Shown here: piece by piece, positions 12,029-23,681 of the stretch | How positions within the stretch are numbered: the first letter of the stretch is position 1 | Layout of the letters: the number at the start of each line of letters is the position of its first letter | DNA from: Diprion similis | Taxonomy: Eukaryota > Arthropoda > Insecta > Hymenoptera > Diprionidae | Direction: 5' to 3' | NCBI RefSeq assembly: GCF_021155765.1 | Contig: NC_060111.1 | Coordinates: 2,079,001 to 2,143,000, forward strand | Length of the DNA stretch: 64,000 nucleotides | The notes under the pieces: model-generated | What the model saw: the letters and a program-made list of their open reading frames with translations, nothing else | What the model was told of the DNA's origin: nothing | The model's database searches: none | Translations under genes and position numbers: made by a program

Positions 12029-12545
12029 TAGCATTTCGTTGTACCTGTACTTTTCTGAAACAAAGAATTTCTACTTCCGTTAAGCTTCGGATTATGAAGC
12101 TTATTCCTGCAATCAATCAATCCGAAACCTGAACTACTGTGTCTATTGTGCATTTGTAGGTGAAAAGTATACTAAAATGTTATTGTAAGATTGTTATATC
12201 ATTTAAAGACAGTCAGGATATTCTTTGCTTTGCGAAAGATAAACCTGTAACATTTATTGAAACTCTGTTTTCTTGGTGAAAACGTAAAAAGGGTGTGAGA
12301 TATTATACCTACGTATTCAGAGCTCTATTAGAGAATGTATTTATGAAAATTTCTTAGCGGTTGAAAAAAGTGTATTATGTGACGATTTAGCAATTACACT
12401 TTCTTTACTAAGCTAATTATTGTAAATCAAAGTACTTTATTTGTTATGACAGAGTGTTTATTAGATAATTTAGTAATATATATTATAATGTCAATTGTAA
12501 ACTATATACAATCATTAAGTATAAAAGAGATTTTATTGCAATAAA
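12029..12545 (+). other. Ca-alpha1T: Probable 3' UTR of Ca-alpha1T with AATAAA
   Basis: AT-rich sequence after the stop codon. AATAAA lies at about 12540-12545. A second possible signal is near 12757. The actual cleavage site cannot be read from sequence alone. Confidence 0.55.
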
Positions 12546-12549
12546 CAAA

Positions 12550-13277
12550 GTTTCTGCATATTTTGTATACTCAATCATTATGCACTCTCGAACGCTGTTT
12601 AATGCAAAACCAACTGTATATAAGAAAAGTGAAGTTCATAACGTTAATGCAACGATTCATTTTTCGAAAAAATAATTATTTCGCGACTGTAGGATGATTG
12701 TCTCAAATTGAGTATAATCTATTTTTAAAAAGCAATTAAGTGTATTCAGAGTTTGGAAATAAAACTCTTTTAAGGCCGTTCTAAATTTTCAAAGCAATCA
12801 TTTTAGTTTCAATATCCCGTTACTTTAACGTTACGAATATCAATATCGTGTATCATTGTTGTAATAGTCATTAAGTCATTCTTACAAGTGGCAATAGATT
12901 ATCTTTGCAGAGTATATCGGCGACGAGGTGCAGGTATCTAACCGCCTGCCAATAGGCAACCCAGCTCGCACCACGCGACTCTAGCCTACGAATCAACTTG
13001 AAGTGAGAGATTTCGTAAATCCCTTGCGGCGGGTCCGGATTGAGGAGGAGAACCAAGGAGAACTCAGCTCAGCAGCAAGCAGTGGTTCAGCGGGAAGGAT
13101 CCAAGCGCGGCTACAGCCAGAAGGACGACAAGTTTAAGACCAAAAAGAAGAGGAAGGCGAGGGGTCAGCGTATGAAAGGAAAGTGCCGCATGCCACGTGA
13201 AGGAATTCCTCAATTTGTGTTCTCGAGAGTTTTGTATTTGTCAAAGGTTACGACGTTGACGCACGCTAGCTTTTGAA
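12550..13277. promoter_or_regulatory. Intergenic stretch, probable promoter and leader of the GNPNAT1 gene
   Basis: The first 350 bases are AT-rich with nothing recognisable. From about 12900 to 13200 the sequence becomes GC- and CpG-rich, as expected of a leader or promoter just upstream of the ATG at 13278. There are open frames here with no ATG at a sensible place: a basic Lys/Arg-rich frame 13019-13276 on the plus strand and a 62-codon frame around 12871-13056 on the minus strand. I treat these as leader sequence and not as genes. Confidence 0.4.
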
Positions 13278-14470
13278 ATGAGCGAGCCACCACGAGTAAG
13301 TCCATATGTTCTATTAATGTCTTTGTCATTTTTTCGAAAAATTCTTGCCTGACAAACGCGTGCCTTTTTATAGGTTCCTGCTTCTCTAATAGTTTTTTTT
13401 TGTTAGAAATCTAAGGTCATCATGAATTTTACTGACAATACGAAAAAGGCTCGATTTATCAGTTATTTTTTAAGGGTGAAAACACAGTGTGCGCATTCAT
13501 TCCATTGTTTTTAATCAGAGTTCTACTGTTTAAAGGGAATACAGCCCGGAAGCGACGTAGACGAGTACCTGTTCGACCCACGTCTGCTGGAAAGGATCGT
13601 AGACCTCAAAGATGACATATGGGTTAGACCTTTGTCGATTGAAGATTACGATAAAGGTATGAATCAAGCCTCTCAAGTTGCATTAATTATTCAGGATTGT
13701 ATCATAGTGAAAATGGATTGAAATAAAAGGTAAATCATCCTATCGATAAATTGCAGGATTCATTCAAGTCTTGGGACAACTTACAAAAGTGGGAGACATG
13801 AGTAAAGAGCAATTTTCTGGTAAGATTTACATTTTTATCTCTTTAATCCTATGTAGTAGGTATCAAATCGTTCATTGTGTAATTTGTGAAAACTTATGTT
13901 AGTTCTAATCAACTTAAACTGAAATATTTCTGCACTTTTTTTACGCAAGTGCAAAACTTCATAATTATAATATTTTATCAACAGAAAGGTTCAGGAAGAT
14001 GAAAGCATCTGGTGATTACTACGTCATCGTAGCAGAGGATAAAAATGTAGGAGAGGTCATAGCTTCTGCGTCACTTCTTACGGAGCAAAAGTTCATCCAT
14101 AATTGTGCACTGGTAGGTGTATCATTTACGTATCCATGACTTATTTCTACTTCTTGAAATTTCCATAATGGTGGAGTAAGATTTTCTCGTAATCAATATA
14201 TGACGAATTAACTAGAAATTTCAAATTTTTCAGAGGGGGCGACTAGAAGACGTGGTTGTGAATGATAAATACAGGGGTAAATCCTTGGGCCAGTTGATGG
14301 TGAGGACAGTTACCCTGCTTGCTCAACGACTGCGGTGTTACAAGCTATCCTTAGACTGTAAGGATACGATTGTAAAATTCTATGAAAGATTGGGTTTCGT
14401 CAAAGAGCCAGCTAATGGAAACCATCTCAACGCTAGATTCGACTACGAGAGCCCAACGAGCAACTTATGA
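13278..14470 (+). CDS. GNPNAT1: Glucosamine-6-phosphate N-acetyltransferase, 5 exons
   Basis: The enzyme transfers acetyl from acetyl-CoA to glucosamine-6-phosphate, a step of the hexosamine pathway to UDP-GlcNAc, the precursor of chitin and glycans. Exons are 13278-13295, 13536-13656, 13757-13819, 13985-14112 and 14234-14470. The joins are in phase and give 188 residues, close to the roughly 184 of animal homologues. The N-terminal part has YLFDPRLLERI and IWVRPLSIEDYDKGF. The GNAT core is in the last exon: LEDVVVNDKYRGKSLGQLM (about residues 114-132) with the acetyl-CoA pyrophosphate loop R-G-K-S-L-G, then the C-terminal IVKFYERLGF strand and helix. The start at 13278 is the first ATG. It gives MSEPPR before the first intron, and the frame before it is closed by TGA at 13274-13276. 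A polyadenylation signal AATAAA lies at about 14885. Confidence 0.93.
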
Positions 14471-15151
14471 GATTAGCCCCATACTTATAATTCATGATGT
14501 ACATTTTCCTGCCTAGTTATGATAGATAGACGCCTTGTGCGAATTTATTCTAAATTACCGACGATCAATACGTCCATTAATTGGACAGAAACTAAAAAAG
14601 TTAATTGTATATATGTATATAATACATTTAACGATTCCAAATAATTTTTCATCAATATTTCAACTTTACAGTTTTCCATTACTATTAATTAAATGAATTT
14701 TCAACTGTATTTATCAACACTCTACTAAATCTCCTATCGTAAATTCCAGACTTGATCCGACTGTTTGAATGATGCAATGCTTTGACCAGCTGCTGCGCAC
14801 CTAGCCTGATCCTAACCTAACCTAACCTGACTTGAAGCTGGCTGTCATACGGCGAGTGTCCATCCTTCCCAGTTCTGCTTGCAATAAAGGTTTTTTTTTC
14901 CCAACTAGATACTGGCATTCGCTATTTTCTGTGATGGGTTTTGATAGCTGAATTTTTTGGCGTTTTGTCAAGTGTACGTATCACTTGTACACAGATTTTT
15001 TAATTTACCATTCACCATTTGTAGAGTGATTTGCAAAGCAATTAGCATTGAACAATGAAATGATATTATTGCAGATTGCGATTCAAAATTAATGAGTGGT
15101 ATGTAAACGAAGCGGTATTTATTGTCCAAAAGAAAATTATGAAGTGTTGAA
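14471..15151. other. Intergenic stretch between GNPNAT1 and the FLAD1-like gene
   Basis: AT-rich and without a gene. It contains the probable GNPNAT1 3' end (AATAAA near 14885). It also has a short run of the CCTAA pentamer at 14811-14828, which equals the arthropod telomere repeat TTAGG on the other strand. The FLAD1-like promoter must lie in the last few hundred bases, but I see no clear core element. Confidence 0.6.
14811..14828. repeat. Short interstitial (CCTAA)n, TTAGG-type
   Basis: Three and a half perfect CCTAA units. TTAGG is the usual arthropod telomere repeat. At this length chance or microsatellite origin is equally possible. Confidence 0.6.
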
Positions 15152-17476
15152 ATGGCCGCTACGTGCAGGAATATACTCAGCAGACATTCGATCAAGAACT
15201 TGAATCGTTACAGCCAAGTTTTAGTCGCTAAATATGGTCATCTAAGCGAGAATCCAACGGCAGGAATCATCAGTAATGAGAATACTTTGCAAACTTGTTA
15301 CATATTAGCTGCGATAGTTTATTGCCATTGAATTTTAATCTGAACTTGATGTCTTTTCAGTTATCGGAGATGAGATATTGAAAGCCCAAGTCAAAGACAC
15401 CAACTCTAATTACATATGTAGATTATTGTATAACTGTGGAGTTAAAGTGAAAAAAGTTAGTGGAAAAGTATACTTTTATTCAATACTTATTTGAAGATTC
15501 GTTTAGTTAAGGACAGGGTTCTTCGTTCAGATTTCAGTAGTTAGCGACGAGGTTGACCAGATAGCAGAGGAGATGGTTAATTTTTCCCAGAAATACACCT
15601 ACGTCATAACGTCTGGTGGAATCGGGCCGACACACGACGATGTTACCTTTGAAGGTCATAACAGTAGACCATAATGGTATATCTATGCAATTAAATCTTC
15701 ACAAGGATTATATTTCATTCCATTTTTGCAGCACTTGCAAAGGCGTTCAACGACTCACTTCACCATCATCCGAAACTTGTCGAAGTTGTGAAAACGTTTT
15801 CTTCATCCCAAGACGTCTCTTCTCCTGGGTATAAACTGGCTTATGTAAGTCCCTGCGATTTACTTGTTTATTAAGTTCCCAAGGGCTGTACACCGGTTGC
15901 AAATCTGTGCCACGGAAAATAATTGAGCGATTTCATCTTCTCCAATAGATACCTATTTCTGCCTCACTGACGTTTGGTAAAAGCCAAGAAACTGGTGAAA
16001 AATTATTTTACCCATGTGTCAGCATGAAAAATGTACATGTTTTTCCTGGCTCTCCGATTTTCTTGCATAAATCGTTTGGAAACGTGTACAAGGTAGTTTT
16101 CTGAAGCAGAAAATAAATCGGTGTGTACTTCAAACTGAAGATATTAATTTAATTTCACAGGATTTATTCGCAACTGGTAGAAATTTCGTTACCAAGGAAA
16201 TATACCTCGGAATTAGAGAAGAGCTGTTTGCCGATGCTCTGTCTACTGTCTCTAAAGAATTTTCCAATTTAACATTTGGCTCTTACCCGACCTCAAATCA
16301 CAGGTACATTTGATACGTATTTTTAATGATCTACTTAAATAAATACAAATATGTAAAGCTAATGCAATGAAAAACGTATTCAGCTACTATCATGCACGGG
16401 TTACTGTGGAAGGCAACAGCGAAGATGATATCAACAAAGCAGTGGCAAGGTTTAGAGATTTGGCCCCTGAGTATGCAATCGTGAATTACGACAATGATCC
16501 GTTGAAAGATGCTGTAAGAAAATTCAAGGCACTTGTCGCTGTTGACAAGCAAGGTTCAATCTACGAAGCAACCTTAACAACTCTCAAGTAACATCTTTTA
16601 CCTTTCTGTCTTGATAAAATGTTGGGTGTACATGTTGATGTTATTTTTTTAGGGAAATATACAGCAATCCCTCAAATGTAGCTATCTGCTTCGATGGTAG
16701 CATAGAATGCACAGTGTTGCTCCATCTCATACACGTCAATAATCTACTCGGATCAAAGGCCAAGCTCCGGGCCGTTCATTTGAAACTCGAAAAACCCTTG
16801 ACGGATGTTGACGAATTCATTAAAGAGACTGTAGCCAGGTATATGATTAGCAAACAAGAAAAGTATTTTATACTTCTCCCAGAGAATGTTTTTGAAAAAA
16901 GTCAGTCTAATAATTCCCTGAACATCGTCTGTTAAAGGTATGATGTTGATTTACATCATTTGGATGGCTCAGCAAAGGCAGCAATTGAAAACCTTGCTGC
17001 ACTAAGACCAGAAATCAAAACTCTGCTGCTCGGCTTGAAAGAAGACAAGCTGGAAGGAGGGCTGTGGCACGGATTTGCCAAAAGCGGAAGTATCGGTCAG
17101 ATTCGCTTGAGCTCCCCACTGACAAAGTGGACCTATAAAGACGTGTGGAATTTCGCTCGATCTCTGAGTTTGCCTTACTGCAAACTTTATGACAGAGGGT
17201 AATCCGGCCTTGAAATTTGAATTGTTATGAGTTACGAGCATATGACGAGTAGCACGACTAGAATTAGCATAAATTATTATAATCTGATAAGATCTGACTC
17301 CTGATCATAGTTACACATCGCTGGGTAGTCAGACAGACACAGAACCAAATCCGAATTTGTTGAAAGCGAAGATTGGGGCACAGATGGTGTATCATCCCGC
17401 TCACATGCTGGCAGACGTGAAGTTGGAAAGAGCCGGTAGGATCTCACAAGATCATTTCGAACCGCAAAGGATCTAA
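15152..17476 (+). CDS. FLAD1: FAD synthase (FLAD1)-like protein, 10 exons, with altered nucleotide-binding motifs
   Basis: FLAD1 family proteins have an N-terminal MoaB/MptBD-type domain and a C-terminal PAPS-reductase-like domain that makes FAD from FMN and ATP. Exons are 15152-15272, 15361-15455, 15531-15654, 15732-15844, 15949-16092, 16161-16303, 16384-16587, 16653-16838, 16938-17198 and 17311-17476 (stop TAA). They join in phase to 518 residues. The first 35 residues have several Arg, Lys and His and no acidic residue, as in a mitochondrial presequence. The MoaB-like domain shows [13 protein letters not shown] at about residues 99-111. In the C-terminal domain, [17 protein letters not shown] and YTSLGS are conserved. 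The expected F-N-G-G-K-D-C loop reads CFDGSIECT (about 327-335), and the expected GxRRxDP reads GLKEDKLEG. The enzyme may therefore be weak or inactive, or this may be a divergent paralogue. AATAAA lies at about 17635-17640. Confidence 0.88.
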
Positions 17477-17640
17477 TGTCGTCCGACATTTATTCTTTTG
17501 AAGTCAGTTTTTCATTTTTTAGTCTGATATATTTGTTGTTATAACGTCTGGTATTTATTCCGAAACAATTCGCGCGTTGTGTCGCTGCAAAGTAAAGCTA
17601 TATGTATATGTATTTAAATTTGAGTAATGATGAAAATAAA

Positions 17641-19240
17641 AAATGAACATTTTTTTGAATGTTTCCAGTTTTGGGTTCTGAGTTTCATGAGATCCCCAGT
17701 CATGTGTGAGATGCTTGGCAGTGGTTAAAATAAGAACATCGCACGGAAAAGTAAGTTTCCGTTTCGTTCGTTCTTTGCCCGCGAATCATACAGAGTGCAC
17801 TTTTGTCTCAAAGAGTTTACTTTAGTGGGATGGGCGCTACCATGGTAACAGTCTAAATGACGTATCGATTCCTCAACTTCAAATTCCGTTTCTCTCTACG
17901 ACCATCTTCCTCTCCAAGTACCTTTTTCATCCTACACCGCTTCATCACATATTCATAATGCTAACTTTTCAAGCGCTGATTCTTTTACCATTCACGTAAG
18001 ATGAATACTAAAGAACAGTGTATTTCTTTATACGTTATGTTTTGTTTGAAATGAAAATTAGATGATGAAATCGGGCATCAAACATAATGCCTGGATCTGT
18101 GGAGACGTTCGTAAGTGTGAATAAACGAAATTTGCTTAATGTTTTTTTATACATTGTACCAAATTGGAATTTGGCATATTATATGAGCAAGGCAATAATG
18201 AATATATGTGATATGAACGGATAAAGATCGTGGGCAAGAGTACTTTTGTAATTACATGTATGTCTGAGTGCTTTCGAGCAAGAATAGCAAACGTGAAATC
18301 GTATAAAAGTTTTTTTCAGGAAAACTTTTTTCTTCAAAATTTCATTTCGTTGAAGTATTTTCACTTCCCCTCCCTCCGCTGTTCCTACTCTTTAAAACTT
18401 TGAATGAGACTGCGGGTGGTGCTGGGTTGGGGAAAGCAACCCTCTACCACCCTATACTGCCATCCAACCGGGAATTTCACGGGAGACTATTTTTCATGTT
18501 TTCTTTACCCATCTCTCTTCGTGTGACAGGCCATTTCTTGAGAAATATACGTAACAATAACGCTTAGAAATGGATTTTTTTTTTAATACGAATACTACAT
18601 CAGGTGAAAAGTGTTCTTGACAACTGCGACAGATTGTTTCCGCAGTAGATAATTCCTTCAAAGCGCGATTATGATATATGTATGTTAGTGCATTCATGAT
18701 GTTCAATTTATTCATTGTCATTGCGTAGTTTTTTAGTTTCGCAGTATTTACAAATCATAAACTAAGAATGTAATTCCGAAGAAGTTGGGAATAGAAATTC
18801 CCGGATGCTAGTGGTTTGAAACTTGCGGGCAAACAAAAGACGATCAACCTCATATTCGATCAGCAGTCTGAACATGTTCAGTTTCGGTTTCGACTCTCGG
18901 CCGTTCGCGTTCTTGCAAATTTGATTCTCGACGAAAACGCAAGAAAATTGTGCAACAATGCTGTTGCATCTTAATAAATGTTTCTGAAGTTACCTAATTA
19001 ACTCTAGTGTCTATTACCACCGCTAGTGATTTATAATACTGCGTAAAAAGATTCATCAATTCGATCTAGAAGTCGGGTAACCAAAAAACGGTTACAAATA
19101 CCGTCTCGATTTGAAAATAAGAAAAGAATAATCTCTTCCCACGGTATTCGGATTTACATTTCCGTACAAGTTATTTAAATATCCTTAAATTTCGTGGGTC
19201 AATTTGACGATGTGAAGTTTGCCGAATGTTCAACGGTTTT
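17641..19240. other. Gene-free intergenic sequence
   Basis: No open frame with exon-like flanks or recognisable product on either strand. The composition is ordinary and AT-rich, without long repeats. Short pyrimidine-rich stretches around 17870-17950 are the only feature. Confidence 0.6.
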
Positions 19241-19248
19241 TTGGCGGC

Positions 19249-19278
19249 ATCACGTGACGCCATGAAGATCACGTGACG
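19249..19278. promoter_or_regulatory. Two identical ATCACGTGACG boxes 19 bp apart
   Basis: The 11-mer ATCACGTGACG occurs at 19249-19259 and again at 19268-19278. Each contains the palindrome TCACGTGA, the core bound by bHLH-zip factors of the USF, MITF/TFE and Myc/Max kind. Spacing is just under two helical turns. About 30 bp downstream, TCAGT at 19310-19314 matches the arthropod initiator. This is a plausible promoter for a plus-strand transcript. Confidence 0.5.
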
Positions 19279-19309
19279 TACGATCGAGCCGTCATATTAG
19301 AATTGAATT

Positions 19310-19870
19310 TCAGTGTACGGGGTGAATTTCTCGAATTTGTCTCGCGTGTGAATCGTTTAATTTGCTGGTATTCAGGTGATTTTTAAATAAAGTGATGTGT
19401 GAAGAGTCGATATAACAATATATTTTCGCGTGTTGCGATTGAAGTTGAACAAAATAAGTAAAATTCAATGCCGTACCGGTCAGACGTTATTTGTTTATTC
19501 GATCCCCGTTCTACTCGCTCGAAATACGAACGTAGATTTCCGATCGGAAAAATAATTTGAATAGAATTTAAGTATGCTTGTCGAACAATTAAGTTTCATT
19601 CAATTCCCGTGACGACAATTCGTCGCGTATCTTCGAGTGATCGCGTGTGATGGTTTTAATTTATACGCATAACGGAGGTTTATTTTCATTCATTGTTTCA
19701 CAAGAAAAAAGCTAGGACGTTTGCCCAATTCTCGTAAGCGATAAGTTATCGGATCACGTCACCGACAAAATCGTACGTCGGTCCTTCATCGTGTCAACAA
19801 CAAACAGTCTCACGGTTATTTCAGCGGATATCGTCGGAACACATCATTCGTCATTATAAAGTACAAGCAG
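19310..19870 (+). other. Candidate 5' leader exon ending at a splice donor
   Basis: Sequence from the TCAGT initiator-like site to a good donor, AAGCAG/GTGAGG at 19870. It is rich in TCG and CG compared with its surroundings and has no long frame, so it would be untranslated. Support is only the motif arrangement. The gene it would belong to is unknown. Confidence 0.3.
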
Positions 19871-19984
19871 GTGAGGAATTTTCGAGAAAAATTAGTTCGG
19901 AAATTTTTCCTTTCAGAACGATCAAGTGTAAGGTTTGAGGCACACATTGAATTCAAATTTTATAACAATTAGATAGTATTCTAT

Positions 19985-20134
19985 GAGTTTTTGGATCATT
20001 GATTCCGAAACTGAAATCAGGTTTTCAAAGTTCAAGATGGTGGATGTAATATGGTGGACAAAAATTTGAAATTAGATCGAATCAGGTCAAAAGACTCTAT
20101 TCAACGGTTTTCGGGATCGCTGAATGGATTCGCG
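19985..20134. repeat. Dispersed repeat, copy 1 (related to 28203-28412)
   Basis: The module GTTTTTGGATCATTGATTCC and the later GTTTTCGGGATCGCTGAATGG bracket a stretch with AAGATGGTGGAT, AAAAATTTGAAATT and GGTCAAAAGACT. The same order occurs at 28203-28350 with substitutions. Probably an old transposable element family; class unknown. Confidence 0.55.
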
Positions 20135-20391
20135 TTGAAAAGTTATTAATATACTGTCGAAACTAGCAAAAAAATCCGCAAAAATTATCTTGAAAAGTTC
20201 TCTAAATATTAATTAAATGTTTAATTAATAGGTTAATTAAATGCTCGTTCGTAGAACCCGACTGTAGATAGGCAACTTTAGCACAATAAAAACCAGCACA
20301 GTTGCCTATGCACAGGCGGATCGACGTTCTTTCTATAATATTAGGTGATATTCAATTGTGTAATAAAAATTTTCTCTTCTCGTCATTAAAG

Positions 20392-20513
20392 CGGATCGAA
20401 ACTTATTCCGAAGAACTTTGAGAAGAACGTCGAGACTGGCTGCTTCATCTTAGGATTAAGACGACCATTCCACGGGATAAATCTTGTGCAGAGACAGCAG
20501 TGAGCCAGCAAAG
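20392..20513 (+). other. Candidate second 5' leader exon
   Basis: 122 nt between a pyrimidine-rich acceptor (TTTCTCTTCTCGTCATTAAAG) and a strong donor CAAAG/GTGAGT. It has no ATG. It could follow the candidate leader exon ending at 19870. No coding exon downstream in the window obviously joins it except possibly the one at 50315. Confidence 0.28.
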
Positions 20514-21386
20514 GTGAGTCGCATAAATATATTGACATTAATGAAATTGCTCTTTAGCTATATCCTCGGTTCGATTCTTGCCAATATTGTATAAATGTAT
20601 AATATATGCTCCGTTATAATTTCCCGAGAAGGTTTTTCGCGCTTCATTTCGTTTTTGCCTGCGTTTCATCGAGTTCGTTGGACCAGCGTGAAAAGCGTAT
20701 AATACATAAATATACCGTAATATTATTATTAATATTATACATAATAGCTTATATATATATATATATACATATATATTCGGCGTAGCTTGCTAAGTACGTA
20801 CACGATTTCACGACGTACAGTTTTTCCTTGAACTTTCAAACCTCGAACTATTGATTTCCCCCTCACCAACACACTTCTTCTAGCTGTTTGCTTCACACGT
20901 ATAATAATAGAGCCAGGTCTCAATCCCGCTATACATAATTGATCGGTGTTACAGGTTTCTATTAGTATTAATAAGTTGAGATCGTGTCATATTTATCTCA
21001 ACTTAGGTTCCACCGCAAGGTTCTTCCTTATATTGTTAGTTTATCCGGGTATACCCGGCAGAACGTTCTCGACTAGGTTCTGATTGGGCATCGGAGACGC
21101 GTTTCAATTATTCAATGAGTCCGAGGAGTTAAGCAACAAGAATTCCTTTAACCGGGTGGCGTCGAATATATATAAAATGCAGGTCGACGTGCGGATGTAT
21201 AATATATATTCCAAGCACGAAGAACATCTTGCGAAATGGTAGACAAGCAATCTCATATTTCAATCCAGTATTTCATTTGAGTTTGAAATTGATTGCCGTC
21301 GGGGTGAAGAGAGAGAGAGAGAGGAAGAAAGAGAGAGAGAGAGATTGAACCGGGCGAGCTAGAAGGGGAAATAAGGAGGGAAAGCT

Positions 21387-21387
<1 letters not shown>

Positions 21388-21424
<37 letters not shown>
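21388..21424. repeat. (GA)n microsatellite
   Basis: Pure dinucleotide run; a shorter interrupted GA run lies just upstream at 21307-21345. Confidence 0.9.
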
Positions 21425-21428
<4 letters not shown>

Positions 21429-22394
21429 GTTGGCGAGAGGGGAAGAGGGGGGAGGGGTGAGAACCGAAGGGGGAGTGAAAAGAAGAGGGCGCGCAAGGTA
21501 ATACATCGAACGAAACGAACGTATATTTCCAGAACAAATATTTACATAAAAGAGGAATAAAAAGAGTGAAAATGTGTTTTCTGTTTGATTTGCGACTATA
21601 TTTTTATTTCCAGTCCGTCAAGCTTTTATACTCCCGCCCTGCCGGTGAGAAAGAGAGGAGAGGGTTGTTTCAATACTCTGGTAGAAAAGCTCTTAGGATA
21701 TATATATATACATACGTTTTTGTTGTTTTTTTTTTTTTTTTTTACCCCACCATCATATTGTGCGCTCTAATGTATTTTACTAGAAGAGTGAAAAAAGTAA
21801 AAAAAAAATAATCATTTTCATCGTGGTCCATTTTTCGTTAGAAGCATGAATATTATTATTTTCAGTATTTCTTTGTTCTTTATATTTATTTAACTTATTT
21901 AACTTTGAGTCGAGTATATAGATAGATATGATATTGTATTCGTGAAATCAAATATCGTAGACACGAGTATAATATTAGTGCATATATATACATATAAAAG
22001 AAGTATTTACGCTCATACGTAGGTATTGCATATAATGTAATACACGTGTTGAATTTTTATTGTTATTACCTACTCGTTTCTTCCCTTTCGACGGCCGGTG
22101 AAAAGTCGTTACGCGGAACGTTGGCAAGTTTCGGCAACATAATCAAAGTAAAATTGGCGCAGTGAGAAAATTGCGAGAATGAAGAGACGTAGGGCGGAAG
22201 GGAGAGGAAGTGAGGGAGGGAGGGAGGGATGGAGCGGCTGGTTGGATGAAACGCAGGAGGAAAGGAGGGCGGGAGGGGGGAGGGGTGAAGGTAGAGGCTT
22301 TTTGCTTATTCATGAGTAAATTTCCCTCTAAAACGAAAATACACCAAGAGGAAGAGCAAAAAAAAAAACAAAATAACAAATAAAATAAAATAAT

Positions 22395-22402
<8 letters not shown>

Positions 22403-22452
<50 letters not shown>
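22403..22452. repeat. (AT)n microsatellite
   Basis: About 25 uninterrupted AT units. Confidence 0.9.
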
Positions 22453-22458
<6 letters not shown>

Positions 22459-23323
22459 TAGACTGTATAAAAAAAATTGACTATTTTTTTTTTTTTTTAA
22501 TGGTATACTGAAAATATTGTTCAAGATGACGAAAAAGAAATACCATAAAAATTTCAGATTTTAATATTGATATTTAGATGTGCCTCATCGCGATTTTCTA
22601 CTTTCCACAAGAATAACATGGCAAAAATGGTTCTTGCTCCTTGCGATTTTTATAACTAGATAACGACGCGTCGTAGAGAAAATTCATAAACATATTTTTG
22701 TAGGAAATTGAACGTTCTACAAAAAAGGTCTCTTGTCATTTTACGATAAGTCTACTCCTTCAAAAGTTATTTGAGGTCCTTTGCTGATGTTTGTTACTCT
22801 CATTCTCAAGGTTTACTCTCTTGACGTTATATGTGTAAGCACTAATTACAATCGTTATACTTACGTTGTAGGTACGTAAACGTTAGAGAAAAGCTTTTGG
22901 TACCGCGTAACGAACTCTTTCCATGCACACGTATTAACGTATATATATATATATATATACATAACCACGTTAAATTAATCCGATTAACAATGATGGAGGG
23001 GCGGAGGGGGGAGAATCGATTTTGGTTGCGTGAAACAATTCGGACTGTAATTGAAATTTTATACCTATACATGTGTAGTACGTAGTATATCGTTGTGACG
23101 AATCGAATCTTGTGGCAATGTAATTAAACTGATTGTAATTGTAAGTCTGGAAGGTATAATGTACCCGAAACTTGTTGCTATCGGCAAAGCTCCGGTTGTT
23201 TATTACTTTATCCAATGAATGCGATCCGTTCAATCGACTATCCGGATGTTTAATCACCGATCGTTTCTAGGTGTGTATCTATATACCGTGTTATAGTTGA
23301 GTTATATTAATATTTCTCTCCCG

Positions 23324-23326
<3 letters not shown>

Positions 23327-23357
<31 letters not shown>
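23327..23357. repeat. (GA)n microsatellite
   Basis: About 15 GA units. Confidence 0.9.
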
Positions 23358-23358
<1 letters not shown>

Positions 23359-23681
23359 CATGCAATGCGGTATACAGGGTAATATACGTAGTTTATACGC
23401 AGATAATGGGCTTAATCGTGTAGCCCCGATGGTTACGGAATGGCGTGGAGGTATAAGGTAGGTGCAGGGTATACGGTTAATACACAATGTCGACGTAAAT
23501 CATCCGCAGGCAGTAAATCCGTCCCTCCTCGCTACCCCTCGGAGGAATATGACGCACATCGAGCGGGGATAATAGATATATATGTACATTATAGATGTGC
23601 GGTGTGCCAATTGGTCCGAACGTTATCAAATCCGAAATGGTCATCCGTGAATGACAGGCGTTTGTGTATACATATATAGTA

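Larger units (their letters stand above)
20514..23679. other. Gene-free sequence dense in microsatellites
   Basis: Holds (GA)n at 21307-21345 and 21388-21424, (TA)n at 22403-22452 and near 22938-22960, (GA)n at 23327-23357, and several poly-T tracts. A run at about 22550-22800 looks like degraded transposon sequence but I could not find its partner arm. All long open frames here are translations of simple repeats. Confidence 0.6.
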
